Positions 36,570-46,600 of a DNA stretch of 64,000 nt are shown one piece after another. The stretch lies in contig CALSOT010000006.1 of NCBI GenBank assembly GCA_943788045.1, forward strand, positions 124,001-188,000. The letters run 5' to 3'. This DNA comes from an uncultured Polaribacter sp. (GTDB taxonomy: Bacteria > Bacteroidota > Bacteroidia > Flavobacteriales > Flavobacteriaceae). Below the pieces are notes generated by a model. It was not told the DNA's origin. It saw only the letters and a list, made by a program, of their open reading frames with translations, and did no database searches. Position numbers and translations under genes: made by a program. Position 1 is the stretch's first letter. Each line of letters starts with the position of its first letter.

Positions 36570-37016
36570 ATGAGTTTTAAAGTAACATTTGCATCAAAAT
36601 GGTCTGATTTTGACCCAAACAGACACATGAGGCACACGGCATACAATGATTATGCAGCAGAAGTTAGGGTAAGATATTTTAGAGATCAAAATTTCTCTTT
36701 AGAAGAATTTACACAACACAATATTGGTCCTATTTTATTTACGGAAGAAACTTCTTTCAGAAAAGAAATACATTTAGGAGAGAACATTAATGTAGATCTT
36801 AAACTATCTGGTTTATCCAAAAATAATGAACGTTGGAAAATAACACATCACGTTTTTAATGAAGCTGGAAAATTATCTGCAATTATAAAAGTATATGGAG
36901 CTTGGATAGACTTAACGAAAAGAAAGTTAACAGTTCCGCCAGAAGCAGCAAGAAAATTGTTTGATAATGCTGAGCGGAGTGAAAATTTTGAAGAAATATC
37001 ACTCACAAAAAATTAA
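36570..37016 (+). CDS. Acyl-CoA thioesterase-like hotdog protein
   Basis: A 148-residue cytosolic protein of the 4-hydroxybenzoyl-CoA thioesterase (hotdog) type. The SKWSDFDPNRHMRHTAYNDYAAEVRVRYF stretch has the family Asp, here followed by HMRHTAY rather than the usual HVNN. The central beta strands (FTEETSFRKEIHLGE) and the helix-strand pattern fit the fold. It probably cleaves acyl-CoA or acyl-ACP thioesters; the acyl group is unknown. A strong bidirectional terminator follows directly. Confidence 0.85.
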   Translation: MSFKVTFASKWSDFDPNRHMRHTAYNDYAAEVRVRYFRDQNFSLEEFTQHNIGPILFTEETSFRKEIHLGENINVDLKLSGLSKNNERWKITHHVFNEAGKLSAIIKVYGAWIDLTKRKLTVPPEAARKLFDNAERSENFEEISLTKN

Positions 37017-37020
37017 AATA

Positions 37021-37057
37021 AAAAAAACGTCTAAATAATTAATTTAGACGTTTTTTT
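37021..37057. terminator. Bidirectional rho-independent terminator
   Basis: The arms at 37021-37036 and 37042-37057 form a 16-bp perfect inverted repeat (core ACGTCTAAAT) bounded by A7 and T7. It lies between the convergent thioesterase and symporter genes. Confidence 0.85.
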
Positions 37058-37079
37058 ATTTTGAACCTCAATTAGCATT

Positions 37080-38732
37080 TTATGCAAAATAGGCATAAAT
37101 ACCAATAACAATAGCGCAAATAATTACACCGGCTAATTTTACATGCTTCCAAGGTTTTATATCTACTTGCTGAGTATATTCTTGAACAAAATCTGTTTCT
37201 CTTGGTTTTATCTTTCCTATAATTAACATTATGACCACATTTAAAACGAAAAGAATTGCCATTACGTCTAAAAAGTGAGGATACGCTTGTGCTTTTATTA
37301 AAGCTAATTCAGCAACATCCGTAATCCCTTTTGATTTTGCACTCTCTAAAGCAGTATCTACAAAATAAGGCTGCAGAAAAAACTGACTAATTATGTATAA
37401 TAAGCATCCAGAAACAAGGCCAACTTTAGCCGCAATTGCAGGAACTCTTTTTGTTAAATATCCAACTATAATAATTGTTAAGATAGGAATACTATAAATT
37501 CCATTAATTTCTTGCAAATAAGCAAAAAGACTACCGGCATTGGCTATTAACGGCGCAATAAACATTGAAGCAAAAGCTAAAATAACTCCAAACATTTTAC
37601 CATATTTAACAACTGTTTTTTCGTCTGCATCTTTATTTATATGCTCTTTATAAACATCAATACCAAATAAAGTAACAGAACTGTTCAAAACACTATTAAA
37701 AGAACTTAAAATTGCTCCAAACAAGACAGCTGCAAAGAAACCAACCCATGCTTCTGGTAACACCTCTTTAACCAACATTGGGTATGCACTATCTGCACTT
37801 TCTAAATTACCTTCAAAAAGATGGTACGCAATAATACCTGGTAATACTACAATTATTGGACCTAATATTTTAATGAAAGATCCTAATAGCAAACCTTTTT
37901 GTCCTTCTGCTAAATTTTTTGCACCTAAAGCTCTTTGTATAATTTGTTGGTTTGTTCCCCAATAAAATAATTGAACAAGCATCATTCCTGTAAATATTGT
38001 ATAAAAAGGAACTGGATCTGTTGGCCCACCCATAGACTTAAACTTATCTGGATTTTCTGCTGTTAATGTGTTTAACCCATCTATAATACTTCCATCACCA
38101 CCAATCATCATCAAACCAAAAACTGGAATTAAAATACCTCCAATTAATAAACCAATAGCATTAATAGAATCTGAAACTGCAACAGCTTTTAAACCTCCAA
38201 AAACTGCATATATAGATCCAATAATTCCGATTCCCCAAACACAGATCCAAATAGATTGTGTATGCGTAACACCTAGTAATGCAGGCACATCAAACATACC
38301 ACTAATAGCCAGCGATCCAGAATATAAAATTACAGGCAATAACACAATTACATAACCAGACAAAAATAAAACTGAAGTTAATGTTTTTGTTGTCGTATCA
38401 AATCTTTTTGCTAAAAACCCAGGCACCGTAGTTAAACCTCCTTTTAAATATCTTGGTAATAAAAACATAGCAGTAACAACCATTGCAATCGCCGCGAGAG
38501 TTTCCCATACCATTACAGACAATCCACTTTGATAAGAAGAACCATTAAGACCCACAATTTGTTCGGTAGATAAGTTCGTTAAAAGTAAAGAACCTGCGAT
38601 TACCCCTGCTGTTAAGCTTCTTCCTCCTAGAAAATATCCATCAGAGGAGGACTCTTCTGTATTCCTAGTAGCAAAATAAGAGATAACGGCAACCAATATA
38701 GTAAAACCTAAAAATGTTAAAATCTGCATCAT
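37080..38732 (-). CDS. Sodium/solute symporter (SSS family), probable galactose transporter
   Basis: A 550-residue inner-membrane transporter with about 13-14 hydrophobic segments. SSS/SLC5 marks include DGYFLGGRSLTAGVIAGSLLLTNLSTEQIVGLNG near the N terminus, KAVAVSDSINAIGLLIGG, YWGTNQQIIQRALGAKN and AVLFGAILSSFNSVLNSSVTLFG. The QIVGLNG region is like that of vSGLT-type sugar symporters. It is divergent from a GntR regulator followed by galM, galK and galT, so galactose (or a galactoside) is the best substrate guess. Its -7 element is TATATTTG at 38761-38768. Confidence 0.9.
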   Translation of the reverse strand: MMQILTFLGFTILVAVISYFATRNTEESSSDGYFLGGRSLTAGVIAGSLLLTNLSTEQIVGLNGSSYQSGLSVMVWETLAAIAMVVTAMFLLPRYLKGGLTTVPGFLAKRFDTTTKTLTSVLFLSGYVIVLLPVILYSGSLAISGMFDVPALLGVTHTQSIWICVWGIGIIGSIYAVFGGLKAVAVSDSINAIGLLIGGILIPVFGLMMIGGDGSIIDGLNTLTAENPDKFKSMGGPTDPVPFYTIFTGMMLVQLFYWGTNQQIIQRALGAKNLAEGQKGLLLGSFIKILGPIIVVLPGIIAYHLFEGNLESADSAYPMLVKEVLPEAWVGFFAAVLFGAILSSFNSVLNSSVTLFGIDVYKEHINKDADEKTVVKYGKMFGVILAFASMFIAPLIANAGSLFAYLQEINGIYSIPILTIIIVGYLTKRVPAIAAKVGLVSGCLLYIISQFFLQPYFVDTALESAKSKGITDVAELALIKAQAYPHFLDVMAILFVLNVVIMLIIGKIKPRETDFVQEYTQQVDIKPWKHVKLAGVIICAIVIGIYAYFA

Positions 38733-38760
38733 AATTTTAGTTAGTTAAATTTTTAATATT

Positions 38761-38768
38761 CAAATATA
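38761..38768 (-). promoter_or_regulatory. Bacteroidetes -7 element of the symporter gene
   Basis: TATATTTG on the minus strand, 28 bases before the symporter ATG. It faces the divergent gntR-gal promoter. Confidence 0.4.
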
Positions 38769-38813
38769 TGTATATTAATCTTAGGTTAATAATAAATAAA
38801 CTACTTTTAACAA

Positions 38814-38833
38814 ACTGGTAGGTACTGGTAGGT
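38814..38833. repeat. Tandem 10-bp repeat, likely operator of the galactose regulator
   Basis: ACTGGTAGGT occurs twice head to tail (38814-38823, 38824-38833). It ends 17 bases before the TACATTTG promoter element of the gntR-galMKT operon and lies between the two divergent promoters. That is the place expected for an operator controlling both transcripts. Confidence 0.55.
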
Positions 38834-38850
38834 ATTAATTGTAAAAATTG

Positions 38851-38858
38851 TACATTTG
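38851..38858 (+). promoter_or_regulatory. Bacteroidetes -7 element of the gntR-galMKT operon
   Basis: TACATTTG ends 8 bases before the ATG at 38867 and overlaps the upstream GTG at 38858. This argues for the ATG as the true start. Confidence 0.45.
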
Positions 38859-38866
38859 TGCAATAT

Positions 38867-39859
38867 ATGATTCAGGTTAAAAATAAAATAGGAATTCCAA
38901 AATACAAACAAATCATCCACAGTATTGAGGATGCAATAAAAAATGGAGAACTAAAAAAAGGAGACAAACTACCTTCTATTAACGAGATTAAAAATCTGAA
39001 TAAACTTTCTAGAGACACTGTTTTAAGTGCTTTTAATGAATTAAAAAATAGAGGAATTATTAAGCCTGTGGTTGGCAAAGGCTATTATGTGTCAAGTGAA
39101 AACATAAATATTCAGCAAAAAATATTCTTGCTTTTTGATGAATTAAATTCCTTTAAAGAAGATTTATACAACTCATTTTTAGAAAACCTAGGAGAACATA
39201 TCCAAGTAGATATTTTCTTTCATCATTTTAATAAAAATATTTTACACAAATTAATAAATGATAATTCTGGAGATTACAATTATTATGTAATTATGCCTGC
39301 CAATCTAAAAAACACAAGTAATAGCATAGAAGTATTACCAAAAGATAAAGTATATATACTTGATCAATTGCATGAAGATTTATCAGATTACCCTGCCGTT
39401 TATCAAAATTTTGAAAAAACAATTTTTGAGAACTTAACCAAAGCATCACATTTCATAGAAAAGTACACGAAACTAATTTTAATTTTTTCTAAAGAAAAAC
39501 AACCTAAAGGAATATTAAAGGGTTTTAAAATGTTTTGTAAAAATAACTCTATACCATTTGAAATCTTAGCTAAGCTTGAAGAAGAACCACTAGAAAAAGG
39601 GGAACTTTATATAATTCCTGATGATAAAAATTTATTGAGAATTATTAAAAAAGTGAGAAGTCAGAATTTTACTTTAGCCCAAGATATTGGAGTAATCTCT
39701 TATAACGATACTTTACTAAAAGAAATTGTTGAAGGAGGTATTACAACAATAACAACAGACTTTAACGAGATGGGAAAAAACTTGGCTCAAATGATCTTAA
39801 ATAAAAAACAACTGAAAATAGAAAACCCAAATAAACTTATCATTAGAAATTCAATTTAA
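38867..39859 (+). CDS. GntR-type regulator with a LacI-like sensor domain
   Basis: A 330-residue regulator. Residues about 3-75 are a GntR winged helix (GIPKYKQIIHSIEDAIKNGELKKGDKLPS, SRDTVLSAFNELKNRGII). Residues about 80-330 look like a periplasmic-binding-protein sensor domain of the LacI type (IGVISYNDTLLKEIVEGGITTITTD), a pairing common for sugar regulators in Bacteroidetes. It heads an operon with galM, galK and galT and is divergent from an SSS symporter gene. It therefore probably senses galactose or a derivative and binds the tandem repeat upstream. The ATG was preferred over the GTG nine bases earlier because the promoter element overlaps that GTG. Confidence 0.9.
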   Translation: MIQVKNKIGIPKYKQIIHSIEDAIKNGELKKGDKLPSINEIKNLNKLSRDTVLSAFNELKNRGIIKPVVGKGYYVSSENINIQQKIFLLFDELNSFKEDLYNSFLENLGEHIQVDIFFHHFNKNILHKLINDNSGDYNYYVIMPANLKNTSNSIEVLPKDKVYILDQLHEDLSDYPAVYQNFEKTIFENLTKASHFIEKYTKLILIFSKEKQPKGILKGFKMFCKNNSIPFEILAKLEEEPLEKGELYIIPDDKNLLRIIKKVRSQNFTLAQDIGVISYNDTLLKEIVEGGITTITTDFNEMGKNLAQMILNKKQLKIENPNKLIIRNSI

Positions 39860-39864
39860 CAACC

Positions 39865-40761
39865 GTGTATTCAATAAACCACAACAAAGAGACGAACATT
39901 TTAGAAATACAAAATTCTAATAATTCTGTTCTTGGGAAAATTCACTTAAACCAAGGAGCTAGTTTACAAGAATTAACTCTAGGAGGAAAAGCAATTATTC
40001 AAGACTTAAGTCCATTAAATTATCAGGATTCCTTTGCTTCTTCAATTTTATTTCCGTTTGCAAATAGAATTAAAGACGGAGCTTATTCTTTTAACAATGA
40101 AAAATTTCAATTAGAAAAAAATCAGGTCGAAGAACAAAATGCACTTCATGGTTTTGTTCATAATAAAAGATTTAAAGTAATTGTAAAAGAGGTTTTAGGT
40201 GATACTGCTAAAATAACATTAGCGTACAACGAACTTAACAAAACAGCAGGTTTTCCATATACATACTCGATTGAAGTAACTTATATTTTTGAAGATAAAA
40301 CTTTAAGCTTACAAGTAAGAGTAAAAAACACAGATTCTAAAACTTTTCCATTTACAATAGGATGGCATCCCTACTTTATTAGTGATAACTTACCAAAAAG
40401 TACCTTAGAATTTGATTGTGACAAAAAATTAATTCTTGGAGATAGAAATATTACCACAGGTGTTGAAGATGTTAAAAATAAAGTAGCATTAAATATTGAG
40501 AATAAACAATTAGATGATTGTTGGGTTTTAAATTCTGATAAAGTTCAGTTTAAAACTCCTAAATATCAATTAAACTTTTCTTCTTCTGTAAAAAATAATT
40601 TTTTGCAAGCTTATACTCCGCCTAGATTAAATACAATAGCTATAGAACCAACAACTGGCGTTTCAGATAGTTTTAATAATAACATAGGCCTACAAACTTT
40701 AGAACCAAATAAGGAATATAGAATTACTTGGAAAATAAACATAAATAATATTGAACGATAG
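39865..40761 (+). CDS. galM: Aldose 1-epimerase family protein
   Basis: A 298-residue mutarotase-like enzyme interconverting alpha and beta anomers of galactose. The start is a GTG 5 bp after the regulator stop. Catalytic-type residues are visible: His in NALHGFVHNKRF, His in GWHPYF, and a Glu in IAIEPTTGVSDSFNN. The enclosing operon supports a role on galactose ahead of galactokinase. It is somewhat short of the classic GalM length of about 340 residues and could be a related hexose mutarotase. Confidence 0.88.
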   Translation: MYSINHNKETNILEIQNSNNSVLGKIHLNQGASLQELTLGGKAIIQDLSPLNYQDSFASSILFPFANRIKDGAYSFNNEKFQLEKNQVEEQNALHGFVHNKRFKVIVKEVLGDTAKITLAYNELNKTAGFPYTYSIEVTYIFEDKTLSLQVRVKNTDSKTFPFTIGWHPYFISDNLPKSTLEFDCDKKLILGDRNITTGVEDVKNKVALNIENKQLDDCWVLNSDKVQFKTPKYQLNFSSSVKNNFLQAYTPPRLNTIAIEPTTGVSDSFNNNIGLQTLEPNKEYRITWKININNIER

Positions 40762-40765
40762 TAAA

Positions 40766-41914
40766 ATGAGTGCAACACTAATTAAGGATGTTAAAGATAC
40801 ATTCATCGAGAAATTTAAAACAAAACCTCTATTAATTTTTTCTCCAGGACGAATAAATATTATTGGAGAACACACAGATTATAATGATGGTTTTGTTTTT
40901 CCTGCAGCTGTAAACAAAGGTATTGCAGCAGCTATTCAAAAAAGTGATTCTGATAATTCTACAGCAGTTGCTCTAGATTTAAATAGTACAATAGAGTTTG
41001 AACTAGATAAATTAAAACCCTCTAAAGAAGGTAGTTGGGAGAATTATGTTTTTGGTGTTGTTGCAGAAATTCAAAATAAAAATAAAATTATAGGTAATTT
41101 TAATATCATTTTTAAAGGAAATATTCCTGGAGGTGCTGGTATGTCATCTTCTGCCGCTTTAGAAAATAGTGTTGTTTTTGGGCTAAATGAAATTTTTAAT
41201 TTGGGATTGACTAAACACGAAATGATTTTAATATCGCAAAAAGCAGAACATAATTATGTGGGGGTAAACTGCGGAATTATGGATCAATACGCTAGTATGT
41301 TTGGTATAAAAGACAATGCCTTGCACTTAGATTGCAGAACTGTAGTATCTAAACCTTATAAAATAGATTTTAAAGAGCATCAATTAATGCTGATCAACAC
41401 AAACGTAAAACATAGTCTATCTGATAGCGCTTATAATGACAGGCGTTCTGCTTGCGAGGGTGTCTCTGAATTATTAGGCATAAAAGCATTAAGAGATGCT
41501 ACTGAAGCAGATTTGGTGACCATTAAAGACAAGGTTACACCTGCAAACTATCAAAAGGCTTTATATGTTATACAAGAAAACGAAAGAACACTAAAAGCGG
41601 CAAAAGCAATTGAAGAGAATGATTTAGAATTATTAGGTTCTTTAATTTATGAATCTCATGAAGGTTTATCAAATCAATATCATGTCAGCTGTGATGAATT
41701 AGATTTTTTGGTAGACCAAGCTAAGCAGAATAAACAAGTTTTAGGTGCAAGAATGATGGGTGGCGGATTTGGTGGCTGTACCATTAATTTAGTTTCAAAA
41801 AGTGAAGCAAAATCATTTGCAGAAAACGCATCTAAAGCATATAAAAATAAATTTAAAAAGGAATGTTCTGTATATTTTATTGAACTTTCTGAAGGAACAC
41901 ATATCACAAAATAA
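40766..41914 (+). CDS. galK: Galactokinase
   Basis: A 382-residue GHMP kinase converting galactose to galactose 1-phosphate. The signature GRINIIGEHTDYNDGFVFP is at about residues 28-46. The ATP loop is GGAGMSSSAALE, GIMDQYASMFG carries the catalytic Asp, and MMGGGFGGCTINLV is the third motif. The ATG at 40766 follows the galM stop by 4 bp; an in-frame TTG at 40751 would overlap galM. Leloir pathway gene. Confidence 0.95.
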   Translation: MSATLIKDVKDTFIEKFKTKPLLIFSPGRINIIGEHTDYNDGFVFPAAVNKGIAAAIQKSDSDNSTAVALDLNSTIEFELDKLKPSKEGSWENYVFGVVAEIQNKNKIIGNFNIIFKGNIPGGAGMSSSAALENSVVFGLNEIFNLGLTKHEMILISQKAEHNYVGVNCGIMDQYASMFGIKDNALHLDCRTVVSKPYKIDFKEHQLMLINTNVKHSLSDSAYNDRRSACEGVSELLGIKALRDATEADLVTIKDKVTPANYQKALYVIQENERTLKAAKAIEENDLELLGSLIYESHEGLSNQYHVSCDELDFLVDQAKQNKQVLGARMMGGGFGGCTINLVSKSEAKSFAENASKAYKNKFKKECSVYFIELSEGTHITK

Positions 41915-41934
41915 TCACTTACAAGACTAAAAAG

Positions 41935-42957
41935 ATGAGTAATACTAATTTACAAGACTATTCGCATAAGCGATTTAATATTCTTACGGGAGAATGGGTT
42001 TTAGTTTCTCCACACAGAGCTAAAAGGCCTTGGCAAGGACAAAACGAAGCTGTAAATAACGAGAAAAGACCATCTTATGATGAATCTTGCTATTTATGTC
42101 CTGGCAATACAAGAATTAATGGAGAAGTAAATCCAGAATATACGGATGTTTTTGTTTTTACAAACGATTTTGCAGCTTTACAAAACGATTCGCCAACATT
42201 TAATGTAAACGACGGACTTTTAAAAGCACAGAGTGAAACTGGCATTTGTAAAGTAATCTGCTTTAGTCCAGATCATTCAAAAAGTTTGGCAGATATGTCG
42301 GCTTCAGAAATTCAAAAAGTAGTTTTTACTTGGCAAAAAGAGTTTAAAGAATTGTCTGAAAACCCTAAAATTAATTATGTACAAATTTTTGAAAATAAAG
42401 GTGCAGTTATGGGGTGTAGTAATCCACATCCACATGGACAAATTTGGAGCCAATCTTCTTTACCGAACGAAGTTTACAAAAAAAACGCACAACAACTAAA
42501 TTACTATAACAACAATAATAGTAGTTTATTAGGTGATTATTTAACACAAGAATTAGAGAAAAACGAGCGTATTATTTTTGAAAATGATGGTTTTGTTGTT
42601 TTAGTTCCTTTCTGGGCTATTTGGCCATTTGAAGCCATGATTGTTCCAAAAAAACAACAAGCGAATATTTTAGAAATGACTGAAGAAGAAACTTTACAGT
42701 ACGGAGAAGCAATTGCTGTTCTAACAAAAGCATATGATCAAATTTTTAACACTTCTTTTCCTTATTCTAGTGGTATTCATCAAGCACCAACAGATGGAAA
42801 TGAAAACAAGCATTGGCATTGGCACATGAGTTTTTATCCACCGTTATTAAGAAGTGCTTCTGTTAAGAAATTTATGGTCGGTTATGAAATGTTTGGAACA
42901 CCTCAAAGAGATATTACTCCAGAACAAGCCGTAAAAATGATAAAAGACTGTTTGTAA
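41935..42957 (+). CDS. galT: Galactose-1-phosphate uridylyltransferase
   Basis: A 340-residue enzyme exchanging UMP between UDP-glucose and galactose 1-phosphate. The active-site HPH is in NPHPHGQIWSQ. The metal-site residues include CYLCPGNTR with two cysteines, and the C-terminal histidines are in NKHWHWHMSFYPPLLR. It follows galK by 20 bp and ends the operon before a strong terminator. UDP-galactose 4-epimerase is not in the window. Confidence 0.95.
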   Translation: MSNTNLQDYSHKRFNILTGEWVLVSPHRAKRPWQGQNEAVNNEKRPSYDESCYLCPGNTRINGEVNPEYTDVFVFTNDFAALQNDSPTFNVNDGLLKAQSETGICKVICFSPDHSKSLADMSASEIQKVVFTWQKEFKELSENPKINYVQIFENKGAVMGCSNPHPHGQIWSQSSLPNEVYKKNAQQLNYYNNNNSSLLGDYLTQELEKNERIIFENDGFVVLVPFWAIWPFEAMIVPKKQQANILEMTEEETLQYGEAIAVLTKAYDQIFNTSFPYSSGIHQAPTDGNENKHWHWHMSFYPPLLRSASVKKFMVGYEMFGTPQRDITPEQAVKMIKDCL

Positions 42958-42979
42958 TCTTCACAAACTTCTGAAAACA

Positions 42980-43012
42980 AAAAAAGCTTCTCATTATGAG
43001 AAGCTTTTTTTT
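42980..43012 (+). terminator. Terminator of the galactose operon
   Basis: A 14-bp perfect stem AAAAAAGCTTCTCA/TGAGAAGCTTTTTT with a TTA loop, 22 bp after the galT stop. Confidence 0.85.
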
Positions 43013-43087
43013 TAAACGAATAGTATAGCTTTTTCTTAAGCCTTGATTTTAGTCCTTTTTCAATATATTGAAATTCAGTTTATTATA

Positions 43088-43540
43088 TCAAATAGGTTGG
43101 GAATTTACTACTAAAAAACTAGAAGTTTCATCAGTCCCAAAACAAGGTAATTCTTGTATCTTAATAAGTAAAGAATCTCCTTTTTTGATTTTAAAATCTT
43201 TTTGAGTAAAAGAGACTTTGTATTTTTCACCTCTATGCATTCCTCGATGTAAACCAAACCCTATTTTAAGAACTTCTGTAACTTCTATTTGACACACTTT
43301 AATTTTTCTGACTCCACAAATTTCTTGAGGCTCTTTGTAAACCTCACTGATTTTTACTTTTGCATGAATCATATTGGGTTCTACAGAATCATCATTATCT
43401 GCAAAAATAGGTTTAGTATGCATAAAAGATGGATTCTGTATAATTGGCTTTTTCGTTGAGCAATTGAATAGTACTGACGAAAAAGCAATTAAATAAACAA
43501 ATGTATTAATATGTATAGTTTTATATTTCATATTTTTCAT
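43088..43540 (-). CDS. Hypothetical lipoprotein
   Basis: A 150-residue protein (147 from the ATG at 43531) with a lipoprotein signal ending VLFNC. The mature part is beta-rich with several cysteines (QEICGVRKIKVCQIEV, LPCFGTDE). I do not recognise a family. It stands alone between the galactose operon and the BNR protein gene, downstream of that gene's terminator. Confidence 0.65.
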   Translation of the reverse strand: MKNMKYKTIHINTFVYLIAFSSVLFNCSTKKPIIQNPSFMHTKPIFADNDDSVEPNMIHAKVKISEVYKEPQEICGVRKIKVCQIEVTEVLKIGFGLHRGMHRGEKYKVSFTQKDFKIKKGDSLLIKIQELPCFGTDETSSFLVVNSQPI

Positions 43541-43550
43541 ATTACAATTT

Positions 43551-43593
43551 GATAAAAACGACTAGTAAACTACATGAACTAGTCGTTTTTATC
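43551..43593 (-). terminator. Terminator of the sulfatase-GH2/BNR operon
   Basis: A 16-bp perfect inverted repeat (arms at 43551-43566 and 43578-43593, core AACGACTAGT) with an 11-base loop lies just past the stop at 43608. Confidence 0.85.
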
Positions 43594-43607
43594 AATTAAA
43601 CATGAAG

Positions 43608-46600
43608 TTATTTAATAATAATTTTTTTCGTAGTTTTTTTAACTCCATCATTAACTTTCAATATATATATACCTGATGAGATGCTATTTAGGTTTATGTT
43701 TTGATCAAAATATTGAGTTGGCTGATACATTTTATGAAATACAGTTCTACCATGCACATCATAAACTTGAACATCTATGTCTGATGTTGAACTCGTAGAA
43801 AACTTCAGCCTAAATTCACCCTCATTTGGATTAGGATAAACCTTAAAGGCTTCTAGCTCAAAATTCTCTGTATTTAAAGTTTGAGCTTCTCCCATAATAT
43901 AGAATAATAAATCTTGCTCTTTTGGAGGTGTACCATTCATGAAGTAGATATCAGGAAAACTTGTCCAATCACTATGCTTTAAGCTGACATTAGAAAAATG
44001 AATAAAAGAAAAATGAAGAGAATAACCCTTTGGATTTTTAAACATTGCTTCACTCCCAGTAACATTTTCAGTAGTATCCCAATACCAAGCATCAAAAAAT
44101 GGTAACGAAGTTATATAAGGATACGCCGAAATCCAATATTTACCCGGTTGTAATTCTACAGATTGAGGAAACGGTATGTTTAAATTAAATTTTCCATCAG
44201 GCTCTTTAACTAAATTTAAACCACTTACCTTACCTGTAGTATAAACCATGGTACCTGGTTCACCATTATTATCTTCATAAATATTAACACCCGCTTCTTT
44301 AATTGAAGCATTTGCATTTGTTAGAGAACCACCACCTTTACCAAACAAAAAGACTCTGTTTAAATTCCATGAAACACCCTCTGGCACAACAAAATCGTCC
44401 GCACAAGTTCCAACACCATCTTTCTGAACATCAAAAAAACAAGGTGTTAAAAATGAGTCCTTAACATGTGATTGGTCGTAGATACCTATCTCTCTAATAT
44501 CAGCTTTTACCAACATTGTGATAGTTTCTATACCTGAAGTACCTTTTATAACAATATCTACTTTACCCTTTTTTGTAGGATCTATATTCGTAAACTGTAA
44601 TTCTTTACCCACAAGATTAATAGAACATAAACTAGGGTTAGAATTACTTTCAATAGTCATTGTAATAGGACTATTTGTAGAACTTTTAATATTTTCAGAT
44701 ACATCTAAACTATAAGAACCTGCATCATTGCTAATTTTAACATTATTTATATTTTCTGAACTAAGTGTAACCTGGGGTCTAGGATTAACAGCGAAATTTG
44801 CGCTAAACAAACCATTTCCATGAGTTGAAGCTACTGCAAATCCATCTTTACGTGTTTTTACATGTGATACCACAACATCCTCTATGGTTTCTGTACCAAT
44901 ATCTAGTGTTTCACGTGTCCAGATTGTATTTCCACCAGCTAGTGTTTCGGTATAATATAAGCCTGTACTTGTACCTACTAAATAACCTTCATTATTCCCA
45001 ATTGTAGAAAACCAACGGACGGACGGTCCATTTCCAGAACCATCAGGATTCTCCTCTAAATTTCCGCTAATATCTGTCCAAGAATTACCTTCATTTTCAC
45101 TCATCCAAATGCTTCTTACCCCATAGTTTGATTTTGTAATAAATACACGATCTGAATTCGTTGGATCTACATAAACACAGCCAATTGGTCCTTCTCCCAA
45201 ACCTTTTCCTTTAATCAAATTACTACTGCGAGTGGCTGTTGGTAAATGTGCATTGTCTACTCTAAAAACACCTCCACCTTCTGCACCAAAATAAAGTTTA
45301 TGATGTTCTGGGTAGGTCGACACATCTAAAGATAAAATATTTGATCCCAATGTATTACCACTAATTTGAGACCAATTAGTACTGGTTGGTGCTATTGAAC
45401 CTTTTGGTATTTCATCCAAATTTTTATTTACAAGCATATTTCCCCCTCTAGGCATATACATTATATTATCATTGTTATGATCTAAAATAAAAGGAGATAA
45501 AAAACCAAAGTTACCACTAGAAATAGATGGTGTTACTCTCGTAGTCATAAAGTTATTTTGATTACCAAATTCTAATCGGTAAACAGATCCGTTTTGTGAA
45601 GATACGTAAAGTGTTTCACTACCGTCTGCAATAGCATTGTGACCGCCATCACCTGAGTATTGAGAATACCAAGGATCATCAATATCAGTATTACCTCCAA
45701 TCCACCACGTACCATTATCTTGAAAACCTGCCAATAATTGATTTGAAGTTCCAGAAGGATCAAAAGAGGCAATTCTAGCTTGGGTTGTTAAATACTTATT
45801 ATTAAGTGAGGTCCATACAGTTTTACCACTCTTAATATTCTGTGTTAAGTGTAATCCACCATCTGAAGCTGAGATTGCTTTAGATGGGTTAGAAGGGATA
45901 AATACCAAATTGTGTATATCTGGATGATGATTTTCATACAACTCATAATTATTGGCTCTACTATAACCTCCTATCCATCCATTCGTATTAGCAGTTTCAG
46001 AAAAACCATTTGTAGAACGATACAAACTTACTCCTCCTACATAAACCATATTCGAATCTGAAGGATTGACTTTTAAAACCATGTTGTAACCTCCTTGAGA
46101 ATTAAAATTCCCAGTATTTCCAAGATTGTAAGGCATGCCGGACGACCTATTCACCCAAGTATCAATATCTACTTGATACCTCAGTAAAAAGGATTGCTCA
46201 CCACGTACAATATTATCTGCCAAAAGCCATACAAAATTTTCATTTGACGGGTCTATCGAAACAACTATTCGACCAAGATAAAGTGCTGAATCATCTAAGA
46301 GAGTTGGTGTAATATCTGTCCAGGTATTTCCATCTGAAGATACAGAAATACGAGAATCAACATTTATGTTATTATTAGATGCATCTACACCATCTTCTTT
46401 ACTAGAAGTAACATAAATTTTACCTGTAGCACTTATTTCTACCTCAGTAAAACTGCTTTCTGTTGCATCAAAAACTTTTTCTATAGTATTAAGGTCAGAT
46501 GATTTTATTCTGTACACACCATGGGGTGCTGCAAAATACAAATCCCCGTTTAGAGGGCTTACAGCCAAATCGTTTATGTAATCAAAAATATCAACAGACA

